Source: a virus. Taken from it: 64,000 nt of DNA. The stretch lies in the IMG/VR virus record IMGVR_UViG_3300025941_000001, positions 29,825 through 93,824 of that record. The stretch is one strand, 5' to 3'. Below, one piece after another: positions 24,766 to 31,743 of this stretch. Within the stretch, counting starts at the first letter, position 1. Every line of letters begins with the position of its first letter. Under the pieces are notes generated by a model. It made no database searches. It worked only from the letters and a program-made list of their open reading frames with translations, and was not told the DNA's origin. The translations under genes and the position numbers were made by a program.

Positions 24766-25253
24766 TAGCGCCCCTTGAGCAGCCGGTGGATTGCACTTGC
24801 TTCCTTACCGCCGATACGCCGCCCGCTGCGGTTCGACGAAGCAATGGCCTTGTTGACCGCGTCGGGGCTGTAACCATGACGACCGAGCGTGCTGTCCGGA
24901 GACGGGTTGCTCGGCCGCATGGTCGGGCCTGTGCCCTTCGACGCACCGTAATCGTGCATGCTGTCGTGGATTGGGGCCGGTGCCGACTTCGGTCCGCTCG
25001 CGAGCGAGGCCTTTGCGTCCTGATCGGCGTAGCGCTGCAACTGGAACTGGGCGGTCGCGTGAGCGTCGGCGATGTCGTCCGTGTGACTGTCGGCCTTCGA
25101 TTGATAGACGCCGTTGTGGAAAAATTTAACGACCTTCTCGCCCCACTCCGGGTTGTTGTAGACCTTCGCCGAGTGCGGTCCGTTGACATGCGTCTTGATC
25201 AGACGCATTCCCCTCGTGCCCGTGTCGCTGCCGTGGCCCTTTGCGTCCTTCAT
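24765..25253 (-). CDS. MKDAKGHGSD-tagged protein 5
   Basis: 162 residues; tag MKDAKGHGSD. A domain at about 20-75 has HSAKVYNNPEWGEKVVKFF and SKADSHTDDIADAHATA, which looks like a folded beta-alpha unit, followed by a Pro/Ser-rich linker and a basic helical C-terminus (SAIHRLLKGR). The ribosome site GAGGA lies at the base of a hairpin (25262-25292). Confidence 0.7.
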   Translation of the reverse strand: MKDAKGHGSDTGTRGMRLIKTHVNGPHSAKVYNNPEWGEKVVKFFHNGVYQSKADSHTDDIADAHATAQFQLQRYADQDAKASLASGPKSAPAPIHDSMHDYGASKGTGPTMRPSNPSPDSTLGRHGYSPDAVNKAIASSNRSGRRIGGKEASAIHRLLKGR

Positions 25254-25261
25254 GATCAGTC

Positions 25262-25292
25262 CTCGTTGTTGAGATCGCCCGCAGACAACGAG
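25262..25292 (-). promoter_or_regulatory. Hairpin overlapping ribosome site of tagged gene 5
   Basis: CTCGTTGT / ACAACGAG, 8 perfect pairs with a 15-base loop, in the 69-base gap before the gene at 25253. Its 3' arm shares GAG with the Shine-Dalgarno sequence, so folding could limit translation. Confidence 0.35.
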
Positions 25293-25322
25293 CCATGGTA
25301 GCGTGTAGCCGCTGCGCTCTTG

Positions 25323-25796
25323 TCACTTGTTGTGATACCGGATATCGAACCCGTGTTGGTATGAGGTGGACACGCTCCGAGCTTTTGGATGCTTCGCGAA
25401 AGCCTCGGCTGCCGCCGCTTCGCGAGTGGCGTGCGGGCCGTACTCGCCGAGCTTGGAGCCGTTCTTCGACGAGACCCGAGCATATAGCGGGCGAACGCCG
25501 CTCGCTACCATGCTGTCGTGCGTCGGAGCCGGGTCCGATTTCGGGGTGCCGCTGTGAAGCTGATCCGCTGGCGCGTCCGACTTGCCGCCGCGCGCCCGAT
25601 ACGCGAGCACGGTCGAGGCGTCGTTGACTTGGTCCGCGTACTTGTTGATGCCGCGCTGATCGCCCATCTCTTGCGCGTTGCGACCGGCCTCGTGAGCATC
25701 CCGTTGGATGTAACGAAGCTCATCGTTCGTCTTCGCGTGATAGGCGTGACCCGGAATTGGTCGCGCGTTGGAGCCGTGTCCCAGTGCGTCCTTCAT
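25323..25796 (-). CDS. MKDALGHGSN-tagged protein 6
   Basis: 157 residues. After the tag, residues 13-75 (AYHAKTNDELRYIQRDAHEA onward, to DQVNDASTVLAYRARGG) form a helical domain I have seen in phage proteins of no known function; a second part with GEYGPHATREAAAAEAFAKH resembles a small alpha-beta insert. The two domains flank a Pro/Asp linker, so this member looks modular. ATGA overlap with gene 7. Confidence 0.7.
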   Translation of the reverse strand: MKDALGHGSNARPIPGHAYHAKTNDELRYIQRDAHEAGRNAQEMGDQRGINKYADQVNDASTVLAYRARGGKSDAPADQLHSGTPKSDPAPTHDSMVASGVRPLYARVSSKNGSKLGEYGPHATREAAAAEAFAKHPKARSVSTSYQHGFDIRYHNK

Positions 25797-26203
25797 GACT
25801 TGAACTTTCCAAGACCGCCTGCGAAGTGTCCGCCATTGAACCGAGGCGCGGGCGACTTCTTGGTGCTCATGGTCATCCCGGTGTTGGATGACGCTGCACG
25901 ATACTTGCCCAGTTGCTTCGAGGTGTTGATTTTGGTGATCTCGCGCGTGGACTTGTTCTTGTAGCTCGTGTTCGGCTGCGATGCCTTCACGAACAGGTCG
26001 CGTCGAAATCCCGGATTGGTCGTTGCAAGGTGATTGGCCATGGCCTCGACGCGAGCGTCGTGCCCGGCCGGATCATTGACAGCCTTGGAGCGGAGGTCGG
26101 CGGCGATCTGCTCGAAGTGACGCCGACCGAGCTTGGCCGGGAGCGCCTTGATCATCGCCGAATGAACTCCGGCGTCGGAGCCGTGGCCGAGTGCGTCTTT
26201 CAT
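25793..26203 (-). CDS. MKDALGHGSD-tagged protein 7
   Basis: 136 residues. The body has FEQIAADLRSKAVNDPAGHD and EAMANHLATTNPGFRRDLFV, a helical unit, then a basic Ser/Lys/Asn-rich tail ending GLGKFKS. Asp replaces Asn at tag position 10, as in protein 5. Function unknown. Confidence 0.7.
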   Translation of the reverse strand: MKDALGHGSDAGVHSAMIKALPAKLGRRHFEQIAADLRSKAVNDPAGHDARVEAMANHLATTNPGFRRDLFVKASQPNTSYKNKSTREITKINTSKQLGKYRAASSNTGMTMSTKKSPAPRFNGGHFAGGLGKFKS

Positions 26204-26206
26204 GGT

Positions 26207-26482
26207 TCACATTCCTTTGCGGCCGACTTCGCCATTGCGAATGCGCGTGACGAGGTTGCGATTGTACTCGCGTTCTGGAGATCGATCATTCCACGTCTGG
26301 AGCGGGGCCTTGATCATCGTTTTGCCCATCGCGCTCATGAGCGCTGCGCTTGCCGAGGCGTTCGACGACTGCGGGATGCCGCCGCCCTTGAGCGAGGTCA
26401 CGTGCGTCAATCGCGCCCTGAGCGCATCGAGCATTGCGCCGTCGCCGGAGCCGTTGCTCCCGTGGCCGAGTGCATCCTTCAT
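26207..26482 (-). CDS. MKDALGHGSN-tagged protein 8
   Basis: 91 residues; transcriptionally first of the tagged genes. Tag is followed by GSGDGAMLDALRARLTHVTS and a basic C-terminus (NRNLVTRIRNGEVGRKGM). Three bases separate it from gene 7. No domain recognised. Confidence 0.68.
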   Translation of the reverse strand: MKDALGHGSNGSGDGAMLDALRARLTHVTSLKGGGIPQSSNASASAALMSAMGKTMIKAPLQTWNDRSPEREYNRNLVTRIRNGEVGRKGM

Positions 26483-26494
26483 CGGAGGGCTCCG

Positions 26495-26734
26495 TCAGAC
26501 GTTGTGGTAGGTGCTGTCGTGCTTGCCGAGAACGGCGTCGGCCTTGTGCCTGATCTTCGCGGCCTGCTCGGGGGACAGCTTGCCTTTCGCGACCATCTGG
26601 GTCGCACGGGCCTTGGCGTTCGCGGCATGCGATGGGTCGTTGACCGGGTACTTCCCGGGCTGGCCCTTCTTGCCGGGCAGCGCGAATTTTCCCTTGGGCA
26701 GCGCGTTGCGTTTCTTGGCTGTGAGTTTGGCCAT
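26495..26734 (-). CDS. Small basic KKRNALPK protein
   Basis: 79 residues from the ATG at 26734 (GGAGG 7 bases upstream); the longer frame to 27025 is rejected. MAKLTAKKRNALPKGKFALP followed by RKYPVNDPSHAANAKARATQ-like sequence (here GKYPVNDPSHAANAKARATQ) and a C-terminal helix is a widespread phage family (DUF6582-like) of unknown function. Very basic, probably binds nucleic acid. It heads the late accessory operon below promoter copy E. Confidence 0.78.
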   Translation of the reverse strand: MAKLTAKKRNALPKGKFALPGKKGQPGKYPVNDPSHAANAKARATQMVAKGKLSPEQAAKIRHKADAVLGKHDSTYHNV

Positions 26735-26765
26735 GGCGGCCTCCGGATGTCTCGATCTGGGGCGA

Positions 26766-26806
26766 GAGATTATCCCAGACGAGACCCCGGGGCAACTAGC
26801 AATTAC
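26766..26806 (-). promoter_or_regulatory. Late promoter-like motif, copy E
   Basis: Box 1 GTAATTGCTAGTTGCC (26806-26791) and box 2 GATAATCTC (26774-26766). Box 2 and the following CGCC are the same as in copy B, and the spacing is identical. It is placed to drive the KKRNALPK gene and the tagged array. Confidence 0.62.
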
Positions 26807-27120
26807 ATCAGGTCCGCGAACTCGTCGGTCGCCGGGTTGGCGTCGGCTGTCTCTTGCGGGATGGAGCCGGTGCTCCGAGCCTCGGCCGCATCGGTGTCCC
26901 GCTTCGTCGGGGGCCGAGCTTTCACGCTGCCGGTCGTCATCGCGAGCATCAATGCCTTGACCGGGTCCACGTCTTCGGCGAACGAGACGCCGAACTTCGA
27001 GGACATCGCGTAGGAGCCGCGCCACTTCGTTCCGTTCTGCGATGGCGTCAGACTGATGTGGCTGATCTCGCCGCGCGCAGCGAGGTTGCGGATTGCATCT
27101 TCAAGCGTGAGGGTCGTCAT
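26803..27120 (-). CDS. Small protein with C-terminal ADLM tail
   Basis: 105 residues from the ATG at 27120 (GGAG 9 bases upstream). N-terminus MTTLTLEDAIRNLAARGEIS then KWRGSYAMSSKFGVSFAED. It ends DEFADLM, resembling the ends of three other proteins in this window (36645, 44716, 52603). Function unknown. Confidence 0.66.
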   Translation of the reverse strand: MTTLTLEDAIRNLAARGEISHISLTPSQNGTKWRGSYAMSSKFGVSFAEDVDPVKALMLAMTTGSVKARPPTKRDTDAAEARSTGSIPQETADANPATDEFADLM

Positions 27121-27268
27121 CGGGCGCGTCTCCAGTGATGGGCCGGTAGGGCTTCGGCTCAGGGGTTGCAGGTTTGGGCTTGGCACGGAAGTCCTCCCAC
27201 GCCTTCCGACGTTCCTCTTGCGAGATGATCAGGAACGTCGGGATGCCGTCATTTGTTGCGTTCGGCAT
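27101..27268 (-). CDS. Short charged protein (55 aa)
   Basis: MPNATNDGIPTFLIISQEER then KAWEDFRAKPKPATPEPKPY, ending DAPDDDPHA at a TGA at 27101. It overlaps the genes on both sides by about 20 bases in other frames, as elsewhere in this compact region. Too short to classify. Confidence 0.5.
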   Translation of the reverse strand: MPNATNDGIPTFLIISQEERRKAWEDFRAKPKPATPEPKPYRPITGDAPDDDPHA

Positions 27269-27521
27269 ACTCGCGTGCCTTCTGTTGTCGCTCGCGACGG
27301 AGATCGGAAAACTTCGCGAGCAAATCGCTTAACAGGTCGAGCGCCTCGTCTTCTGAGAAGTGCGCGACGTAGTCAGCGATGGTGACCGTGATCTCAGTCC
27401 CTATCGCCTTGACGAAGCCGCCTTGCGGCGGAGCCCAGACGATGTGAGTGCCGACCGAAGGTTGACCCTCGGCGATGACACGCTTGACCGTTCGAATAGA
27501 CCGTTTGCGGATTTCAGCCAT
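27249..27521 (-). CDS. Small hypothetical protein
   Basis: 90 residues from the ATG at 27521 with GGAG 10 bases upstream. An N-terminal part MAEIRKRSIRTVKRVIAEGQ precedes a beta segment (HIVWAPPQGGFVKAIG) and a charged C-terminal helix (FSDLRRERQQKAREYAERNK). Unknown family. Confidence 0.62.
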   Translation of the reverse strand: MAEIRKRSIRTVKRVIAEGQPSVGTHIVWAPPQGGFVKAIGTEITVTIADYVAHFSEDEALDLLSDLLAKFSDLRRERQQKAREYAERNK

Positions 27522-27825
27522 TGCCGTCTGTCTCCGGGTTGTAGTTTTGCCAGCCCGCGTCATACGCGCATTTGACGTACTCGTCAAACACTTCGTCGGC
27601 CTCGGGCTTGAACTTGCACAGTCGGTGAAACTCCGGCCATGTCTTCGGCGTGTCGCCGGGCGAGCACTCTTCGACGCCCGGAACGAACATGCAAACCTTG
27701 ACCGCTCGGTCGCTCAGCCATTGGATGCGAACGTCGCCAAGCTCCATCGCCTTCCCGTGCCCACGCTTGAGCATCAGTATGCGAACGGCGTCGCCCGGGT
27801 ACTGTGGCTCGGTCCACAAACTCAT
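27514..27825 (-). CDS. Small hypothetical protein
   Basis: 103 residues starting MSLWTEPQYPGDAVRILMLK; start fixed by ATGA overlap and GAGG 7 bases upstream. Contains three cysteines (VCMFVPGVEECSPGD, CKFKPEAD). Possible metal binding, not convincing. Unknown family. Confidence 0.62.
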   Translation of the reverse strand: MSLWTEPQYPGDAVRILMLKRGHGKAMELGDVRIQWLSDRAVKVCMFVPGVEECSPGDTPKTWPEFHRLCKFKPEADEVFDEYVKCAYDAGWQNYNPETDGNG

Positions 27826-28109
27826 TTGTTCGCCTCGGTGTTGATCCACTCTCGCGCTATTTCGAGGGTGTCAGCTTTCAATTCAGCATCGCCTCCACCA
27901 TGAACGAAAAACGGTCCAGTGTAAACTCCGTCTACGGTTCGCCCGTTCTCGAAGGTCGAGATCGTGAAGCCGCGATAGAGAAGCTGATCGTAGTCGCCCG
28001 GGTATTGATGCGTTGCGGTGTATAGGATCATGTCGGCGGGTTTTTGGACCCGCCAACCATTGACGCTGACTAGGTCCGTGTCGATCTTCACGCGGCCATC
28101 TGCACTCAT
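27822..28109 (-). CDS. Small hypothetical protein
   Basis: 95 residues from the ATG overlapping the previous stop (28109); another ATG at 28118 is possible. Beta-rich middle (MILYTATHQYPGDYDQLLYR, GFTISTFENGRTV) and acidic helix at the end (LEIAREWINTEANK). Unknown family. Confidence 0.58.
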   Translation of the reverse strand: MSADGRVKIDTDLVSVNGWRVQKPADMILYTATHQYPGDYDQLLYRGFTISTFENGRTVDGVYTGPFFVHGGGDAELKADTLEIAREWINTEANK

Positions 28110-28375
28110 CGCCGACATCCCATGGCAGGATGCACGATGCGGCCTTCGTCGGTCCACATGACGACCGGCGAGCAGACGCGCTGCTCGTGGCGGGCTTTGC
28201 CGATCTCCGATTGCGTCGCCGGAGGTCCGACGATAATCATCCCGGAGTTGGTGCCGAGGTTCCAGCCGTAGTAGTGGTGATTGACGCTAAAGCCGGAACG
28301 GTTCCAGTCGTCGTATGCCTTCGCGGGGGACACGACGCTGACCGCGACGAGCGCGGCCAATATCAACTTCTTCAT
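28106..28375 (-). CDS. Exported small protein (signal peptide)
   Basis: 89 residues with signal peptide MKKLILAALVAVSVVSPAKA, cleavage after AKA. The mature ~69 residues contain two cysteines (QRVCSPVVMW, AMGCRR), NHHYYGWNLG and SGMIIVGPPATQ. AAGGA sits 6 bases before the ATG. Second exported protein of the leftward region; a periplasmic role is likely, target unknown. Confidence 0.7.
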   Translation of the reverse strand: MKKLILAALVAVSVVSPAKAYDDWNRSGFSVNHHYYGWNLGTNSGMIIVGPPATQSEIGKARHEQRVCSPVVMWTDEGRIVHPAMGCRR

Positions 28376-28647
28376 TTGAGGTCCTTTCGTTGCCAGACTT
28401 TGAATTTGTAGTGTCCCTTCGTGCTGGCGAGAAGGTACTTGCAAACTTCGTTGCCGACAGAGTACGGGACGCCGCCGGTGTAACTGAAATCTCCCGTCAC
28501 GCCGTAGGGGCGATGCGTGATGACTTCGGTGTCGGTGATCTGGGTCACGACGGCGGTGCCGAACGGACCATCGAAAACTTCGATGACATCCGCGAGCCGA
28601 AGCTCAGTGAGATCGACCGTGATCGGAAACTTGATCTTGTCAGCCAT
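28372..28647 (-). CDS. Small hypothetical protein
   Basis: 91 residues starting MADKIKFPITVDLTELRLAD; GGAG lies 6 bases before the ATG at 28647, so the TTG at 28653 is rejected. Predicted beta barrel-like alternation (VIEVFDGPFGTAVVTQI). ATGA overlap with the exported-protein gene. Confidence 0.6.
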   Translation of the reverse strand: MADKIKFPITVDLTELRLADVIEVFDGPFGTAVVTQITDTEVITHRPYGVTGDFSYTGGVPYSVGNEVCKYLLASTKGHYKFKVWQRKDLK

Positions 28648-28855
28648 GTTCAACTCCCATCATGCGCGCGGCGAATTGCTTGCCCTCATCGACCCATTGC
28701 GCGAGCGAAAGGTCGTTGAGCCTCGCCACCATGACTGACAGCGTATCATAACGCTTGCCGTCATCGAAGACGAAGTAGAGATAGCCCTTGCCCTTGACAA
28801 GCTCCAAAGGGAGCTTGCTGGCGGAGAACACGTTGTTGACGGTTCGCAGTTGCAC
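28640..28855 (-). CDS. Small hypothetical protein
   Basis: 71 residues beginning with GTG at 28855, one base after the upstream stop. MQLRTVNNVFSASKLPLELV, then YLYFVFDDGKRYDTLSV and a helix ending AARMMGVEHG. Unknown family. Confidence 0.55.
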   Translation of the reverse strand: MQLRTVNNVFSASKLPLELVKGKGYLYFVFDDGKRYDTLSVMVARLNDLSLAQWVDEGKQFAARMMGVEHG

Positions 28856-28856
28856 G

Positions 28857-29213
28857 TCACGCCTCGGCTTTCGCTTTGCCGCAGTATTTCTGAGAAGCGA
28901 CCGCCTCGGCGACGCTCCAGCTAAACGCATCCGGCGCGACGAGCTTGCGCCATTCGAAGTTGTCCGGCCCGAACCAAATCTTGACGGCGACCGGATGGTC
29001 GAAGTCGGCAGCGGTGACCCGCTTCTCGCCGACGACCTTCGAGAGCGAACCGTAAGAGCAGAAGCCGACTTCGGTGGTCGTGCCCTGCACATACTTGCGG
29101 TTCTTGTTGAGAACCATGCCGCCGGTTCCGAGCCATGTTTTGCCGTTGCCCTCGTAGTCGGTCATTTCCTTGCGGGTTTCAAGGTTGAAAAAGTAAACGC
29201 GAAATTGTGACAT
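28857..29213 (-). CDS. Hypothetical protein, first leftward gene of divergent pair
   Basis: 118 residues starting MSQFRVYFFNLETRKEMTDY at 29213 with GAGAGG 8 bases upstream. The sequence alternates short strands and ends with a helix (SVAEAVASQKYCGKAKAEA). It is transcribed away from the 29423 gene across the inverted-repeat region and is likely co-regulated with it. Confidence 0.64.
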   Translation of the reverse strand: MSQFRVYFFNLETRKEMTDYEGNGKTWLGTGGMVLNKNRKYVQGTTTEVGFCSYGSLSKVVGEKRVTAADFDHPVAVKIWFGPDNFEWRKLVAPDAFSWSVAEAVASQKYCGKAKAEA

Positions 29214-29245
29214 CTGTCTGGCCTCTCGTTGCTGATGACCCGGAT

Positions 29246-29384
29246 GTAGCGCATCCCGGATGAGCCCGCAAGCCGAACCGTGTGACGTGGTTAACACTTC
29301 GATAACGCCCGGCTGGCCGGGGTTTTAACCGTGCGTAAACCATAGGCCGAGGTGTCGCTTGCGGGTCCATCCGGGATGCGCTAC
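29246..29384. promoter_or_regulatory. Divergent control region with 28-base inverted repeat
   Basis: GTAGCGCATCCCGGATGAGC.. at 29246-29273 and its reverse complement at 29357-29384 match at 26 of 28 positions, 83 bases apart. The centre contains GGTTAACACTTCGATAAC, nearly identical to the promoter at 58940, and a CGGCTGGCCGG palindrome. Genes start outward on both sides (29213 minus, 29423 plus). Likely a bidirectional promoter with paired operator sites. Confidence 0.6.
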
Positions 29385-29422
29385 GTCATGGTCATGCCCA
29401 ATCCCGGGCTGGAGCGCAAGCG

Positions 29423-29689
29423 ATGCCGAAATTCTCTGCCACTTCTATCGCCGACCTCTTCACCGCTGAGCGCGACGCGGGTCGCGTCGCTCGCCGGGTC
29501 GAGTACATCGTCGCCTGCGAAGCGAGCGATGGCTCTTGGTGCGAGTTCGATGGCGACGACTACTTCCATGCGAAGCGTCTCGCCGACAACGCGGTCGATG
29601 TTCTCGGCGCGCGTGGCTGCTCGGTCTGGCGCGTGCGCCTGATGGACGGCGAAGTCGTGAAGCCGAAATGCTATGAGGTGTTCGCGTGA
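29423..29689 (+). CDS. Small hypothetical protein, first gene of plus island
   Basis: 88 residues (MPKFSATSIADLFTAERDAG), with GGAG 8 bases before the ATG. Contains EASDGSWCEFDGDDYFHAKR and ends CYEVFA. The first of six overlapping plus-strand genes set inside a leftward region. Unknown family. Confidence 0.65.
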   Translation: MPKFSATSIADLFTAERDAGRVARRVEYIVACEASDGSWCEFDGDDYFHAKRLADNAVDVLGARGCSVWRVRLMDGEVVKPKCYEVFA

Positions 29690-29859
29690 CACAAGCTGTT
29701 CCTTTCTGTGCCGACCGTTGGCTCGCCTTCTACGTCGGCCGTGATGGCAAGATGCGCGTCGCTCGCGACGCGCGTGGCCTGCCAATCGAATGTGAAACCG
29801 AGCAACTCGCGCTCTCGGTCGCACGATATCGCCGCAAGCGCATGAGGATTTGGAAATGA
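29686..29859 (+). CDS. Short hypothetical protein (57 aa)
   Basis: Starts at GTG overlapping the previous TGA (GTGA) and stops in ATGA with the next gene. Begins MTQAVPFCADRWLAFYVGRD and ends with a basic helix RYRRKRMRIWK. Coupling on both sides supports it. Confidence 0.58.
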   Translation: MTQAVPFCADRWLAFYVGRDGKMRVARDARGLPIECETEQLALSVARYRRKRMRIWK

Positions 29860-30194
29860 CCACGTATCCGGCCCTCTGTCGGCGCAAGCCAAAGGCCCAT
29901 TGGGAGGTCGTCGCCGGGCTGGAGTGGACGCGCAAGCGCGACGGCTTCGACAACTCAGGGCGGCCGATGTATGACTACGAGGCCCACCACGGAAGCGTGC
30001 ACTTCCACATCACGCGCGCCACGGACGCGGGCTTCGGTATCAGCGTGCACGATAGCGACGCGAAGCAATATCTGACCCATCACTTCGGCTTCGAGTGGCG
30101 ACGCACGCTCAAAGCCTGCCATGCTCGCGCCGTCGAGATCATGGACGCAATTCGAAGGAAAGAACATGACGCACGTGGAAAAGCTGGTAGCTGA
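29856..30194 (+). CDS. Small hypothetical protein
   Basis: 112 residues, MTTYPALCRRKPKAHWEVVA. His- and aromatic-rich centre (YEAHHGSVHFHITRATDAGF) and a C-terminal helix with Cys/His (KACHARAVEIMDAI). Could bind metal; no family recognised. ATGA overlap with the gene before. Confidence 0.62.
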   Translation: MTTYPALCRRKPKAHWEVVAGLEWTRKRDGFDNSGRPMYDYEAHHGSVHFHITRATDAGFGISVHDSDAKQYLTHHFGFEWRRTLKACHARAVEIMDAIRRKEHDARGKAGS

Positions 30195-30483
30195 CGGCGT
30201 CGTCGAGGTTCGCGACGGCAGGGTCTATCTGACCCGACAAGCGTGGAACGATGCAGTGAAGGGCACGCCCTACGAAGAGCGCGGTCTGTATCACTTCGTC
30301 GGCTTCAAGGATGATCGATACCTGACGGCGGTGAAGACATTCGGCAAGCCGGATTTCGTTCACCGCTTTTGGGACCGAAGAGCCCGGGACGAGGTCGCCC
30401 CGGGAGACGTGGTCTTCTTCGCCGAGGGAGACGAGACCCAGCCCGTGCGCGAGTTCGCGTTCGACGACAGCGCCAACTTTTGA
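30166..30483 (+). CDS. Small hypothetical protein
   Basis: 105 residues from the ATG at 30166 with AAGGA 7 bases upstream, overlapping the previous gene by 29 bases. MTHVEKLVADGVVEVRDGRV with a later VAPGDVVFFAEGDETQPVRE. Beta-rich. Unknown family. Confidence 0.62.
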   Translation: MTHVEKLVADGVVEVRDGRVYLTRQAWNDAVKGTPYEERGLYHFVGFKDDRYLTAVKTFGKPDFVHRFWDRRARDEVAPGDVVFFAEGDETQPVREFAFDDSANF

Positions 30484-30491
30484 GGACCGTC

Positions 30492-30674
30492 ATGGAAAAC
30501 GAGATGTTCACGTTCGTCGTGCTCACGACCGAAAGTCATCGGGTCGAGCATCGTTATCACTCACGCGAACAGGCCGACCGGCTCTTCGACCGGCTGACCC
30601 TTGAGCCCGGCGCAATCTCCGTCGCGTTCTACTGCGCGTCGGTCGGGGGTTGCGTCAATGCTTGGCACGCTTGA
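30492..30674 (+). CDS. Short hypothetical protein (60 aa)
   Basis: MENEMFTFVVLTTESHRVEH then SREQADRLFDRLTLEPGAIS; a strand-turn-helix layout with three late cysteines absent from neighbours (YCASVGGCVN has two). GAGG lies 7 bases before the start. Unknown family. Confidence 0.58.
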   Translation: MENEMFTFVVLTTESHRVEHRYHSREQADRLFDRLTLEPGAISVAFYCASVGGCVNAWHA

Positions 30675-30861
30675 AGACGAGATCACGCTGGAGCTTGCTA
30701 GGCTCCGGCGTGCGGCCCTCGCGCGAGCGCGCGAGCGCGCAGCTTCCCAGCAACTGGGCGAGGCATGGATTGGGCTCGAAGCGCCTTCCGCGCCGCCTCC
30801 AGAGACCGCCGGTAGTCGGCGAGCATCTGATCGAACATCATGTTCGACGGAGCGGCCCTAG
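30658..30861 (+). CDS. Short helical protein at convergent end
   Basis: 67 residues, MLGTLEDEITLELARLRRAA then a charged helix and a disordered Pro/Ser C-terminus. The last 164 bases overlap a minus-strand gene, so the true extent is uncertain; either the tail is genuinely overlapping or the gene is a chance frame. Confidence 0.42.
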   Translation: MLGTLEDEITLELARLRRAALARARERAASQQLGEAWIGLEAPSAPPPETAGSRRASDRTSCSTERP

Positions 30862-31090
30862 CTGCGCCCGGGGTCCGCTCCAGAAGCGAGATCGCCGCAG
30901 CTAGACTAGCTGTCACCGCGACGAACGGGTCCCGTGTCTTTTCGCGGGTCTTATTTTCGGAATTTACGAAATGTGTCATCTCGGTCCGGAACCGGCGGAG
31001 ACGCCGGGCTTGACCGAGCAAGCCCGAGACTGTGATGTCTCGGGCTATCTCGTCCATCGAGCGCAGGATTTGCTCGGGGGTCCGTCTCAC
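30698..31090 (-). CDS. Helical protein, convergent with plus island
   Basis: 130 residues (MRRTPEQILRSMDEIARDIT), all-helical and very basic toward the C-terminus (KLRARALARGPHAGA). ATGA-type overlap with the 31087 gene upstream. The 3' half overlaps the plus gene at 30658. Unknown family. Confidence 0.58.
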   Translation of the reverse strand: MRRTPEQILRSMDEIARDITVSGLLGQARRLRRFRTEMTHFVNSENKTREKTRDPFVAVTASLAAAISLLERTPGAARAAPSNMMFDQMLADYRRSLEAARKALRAQSMPRPVAGKLRARALARGPHAGA

Positions 31091-31485
31091 GCCGACTGTT
31101 CCCCGGTTACCACCTTCTTGAGCCGTTTGCCGACGCTGGCGAGCCCGCCCAGAAGCCCGACAGGGGCCGGGGCCGGGACAGCGCCCCGCTTGACCGAGCG
31201 ATACGGGTAGGGCTTGCTGCGCGGCACGCCGGTATACTGGCGGCCGACGAAGATCGGGGTCGGCCTCCGGTCGCCGACCGGCTTCGCCGGAACCTGCGGC
31301 AGCGTCTCGGTGAGCCGCACGGTGTTGAGCCGCTTGCCGCTCTCATCCGTGATGCGCTTGACGAGGGTCCGGCCTCGGACGCCCTTGGTCGTGATCATGT
31401 CGCCCTTATCCGCGACGAACGCCTTGGCGTTGCGGTACGGCCTGAGCGGCGACTTGTTGATTTTCTTCCGACGTGTCTTGGCCAT
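31087..31485 (-). CDS. Small strongly basic protein
   Basis: 132 residues, MAKTRRKKINKSPLRPYRNA, with KGDMITTKGVRGRTLVKRIT and a Gly-rich stretch (APAPVGLLGGLASVGKRLKK). Net charge is very positive, so nucleic-acid or ribosome contact is possible. Unknown family. Confidence 0.64.
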   Translation of the reverse strand: MAKTRRKKINKSPLRPYRNAKAFVADKGDMITTKGVRGRTLVKRITDESGKRLNTVRLTETLPQVPAKPVGDRRPTPIFVGRQYTGVPRSKPYPYRSVKRGAVPAPAPVGLLGGLASVGKRLKKVVTGEQSA

Positions 31486-31512
31486 TGGCCGACCCTCCGT
31501 TGCTGATGAAGC

Positions 31513-31743
31513 TTACTGTTGAATGCCGCCCGACCCGTGATCCGGCGTCTCCGGCGGCAGCGTGAGCGTGAAGTCCACTGCGGGCTTCGCGATCTCGTCG
31601 GCGTAGTCCTTCAACCATGGGCCGACTGCGTTCTGGAGCGCCATGAAATGCTTCGCTTGCGCCGCCGGTTCATTCGGCGAAAAGCTCGCGAGGATCATCA
31701 GGTGAAGTCCGCGCAGGATCAGTTGTTCGGCTGACGTGGCCAT
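31513..31743 (-). CDS. Small helical protein
   Basis: 76 residues, MATSAEQLILRGLHLMILAS, helical with a short polar C-terminus (PPETPDHGSGGIQQ). AAGGA lies 9 bases before the ATG. Overlaps the end of the 31670 gene by 74 bases. Confidence 0.6.
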   Translation of the reverse strand: MATSAEQLILRGLHLMILASFSPNEPAAQAKHFMALQNAVGPWLKDYADEIAKPAVDFTLTLPPETPDHGSGGIQQ

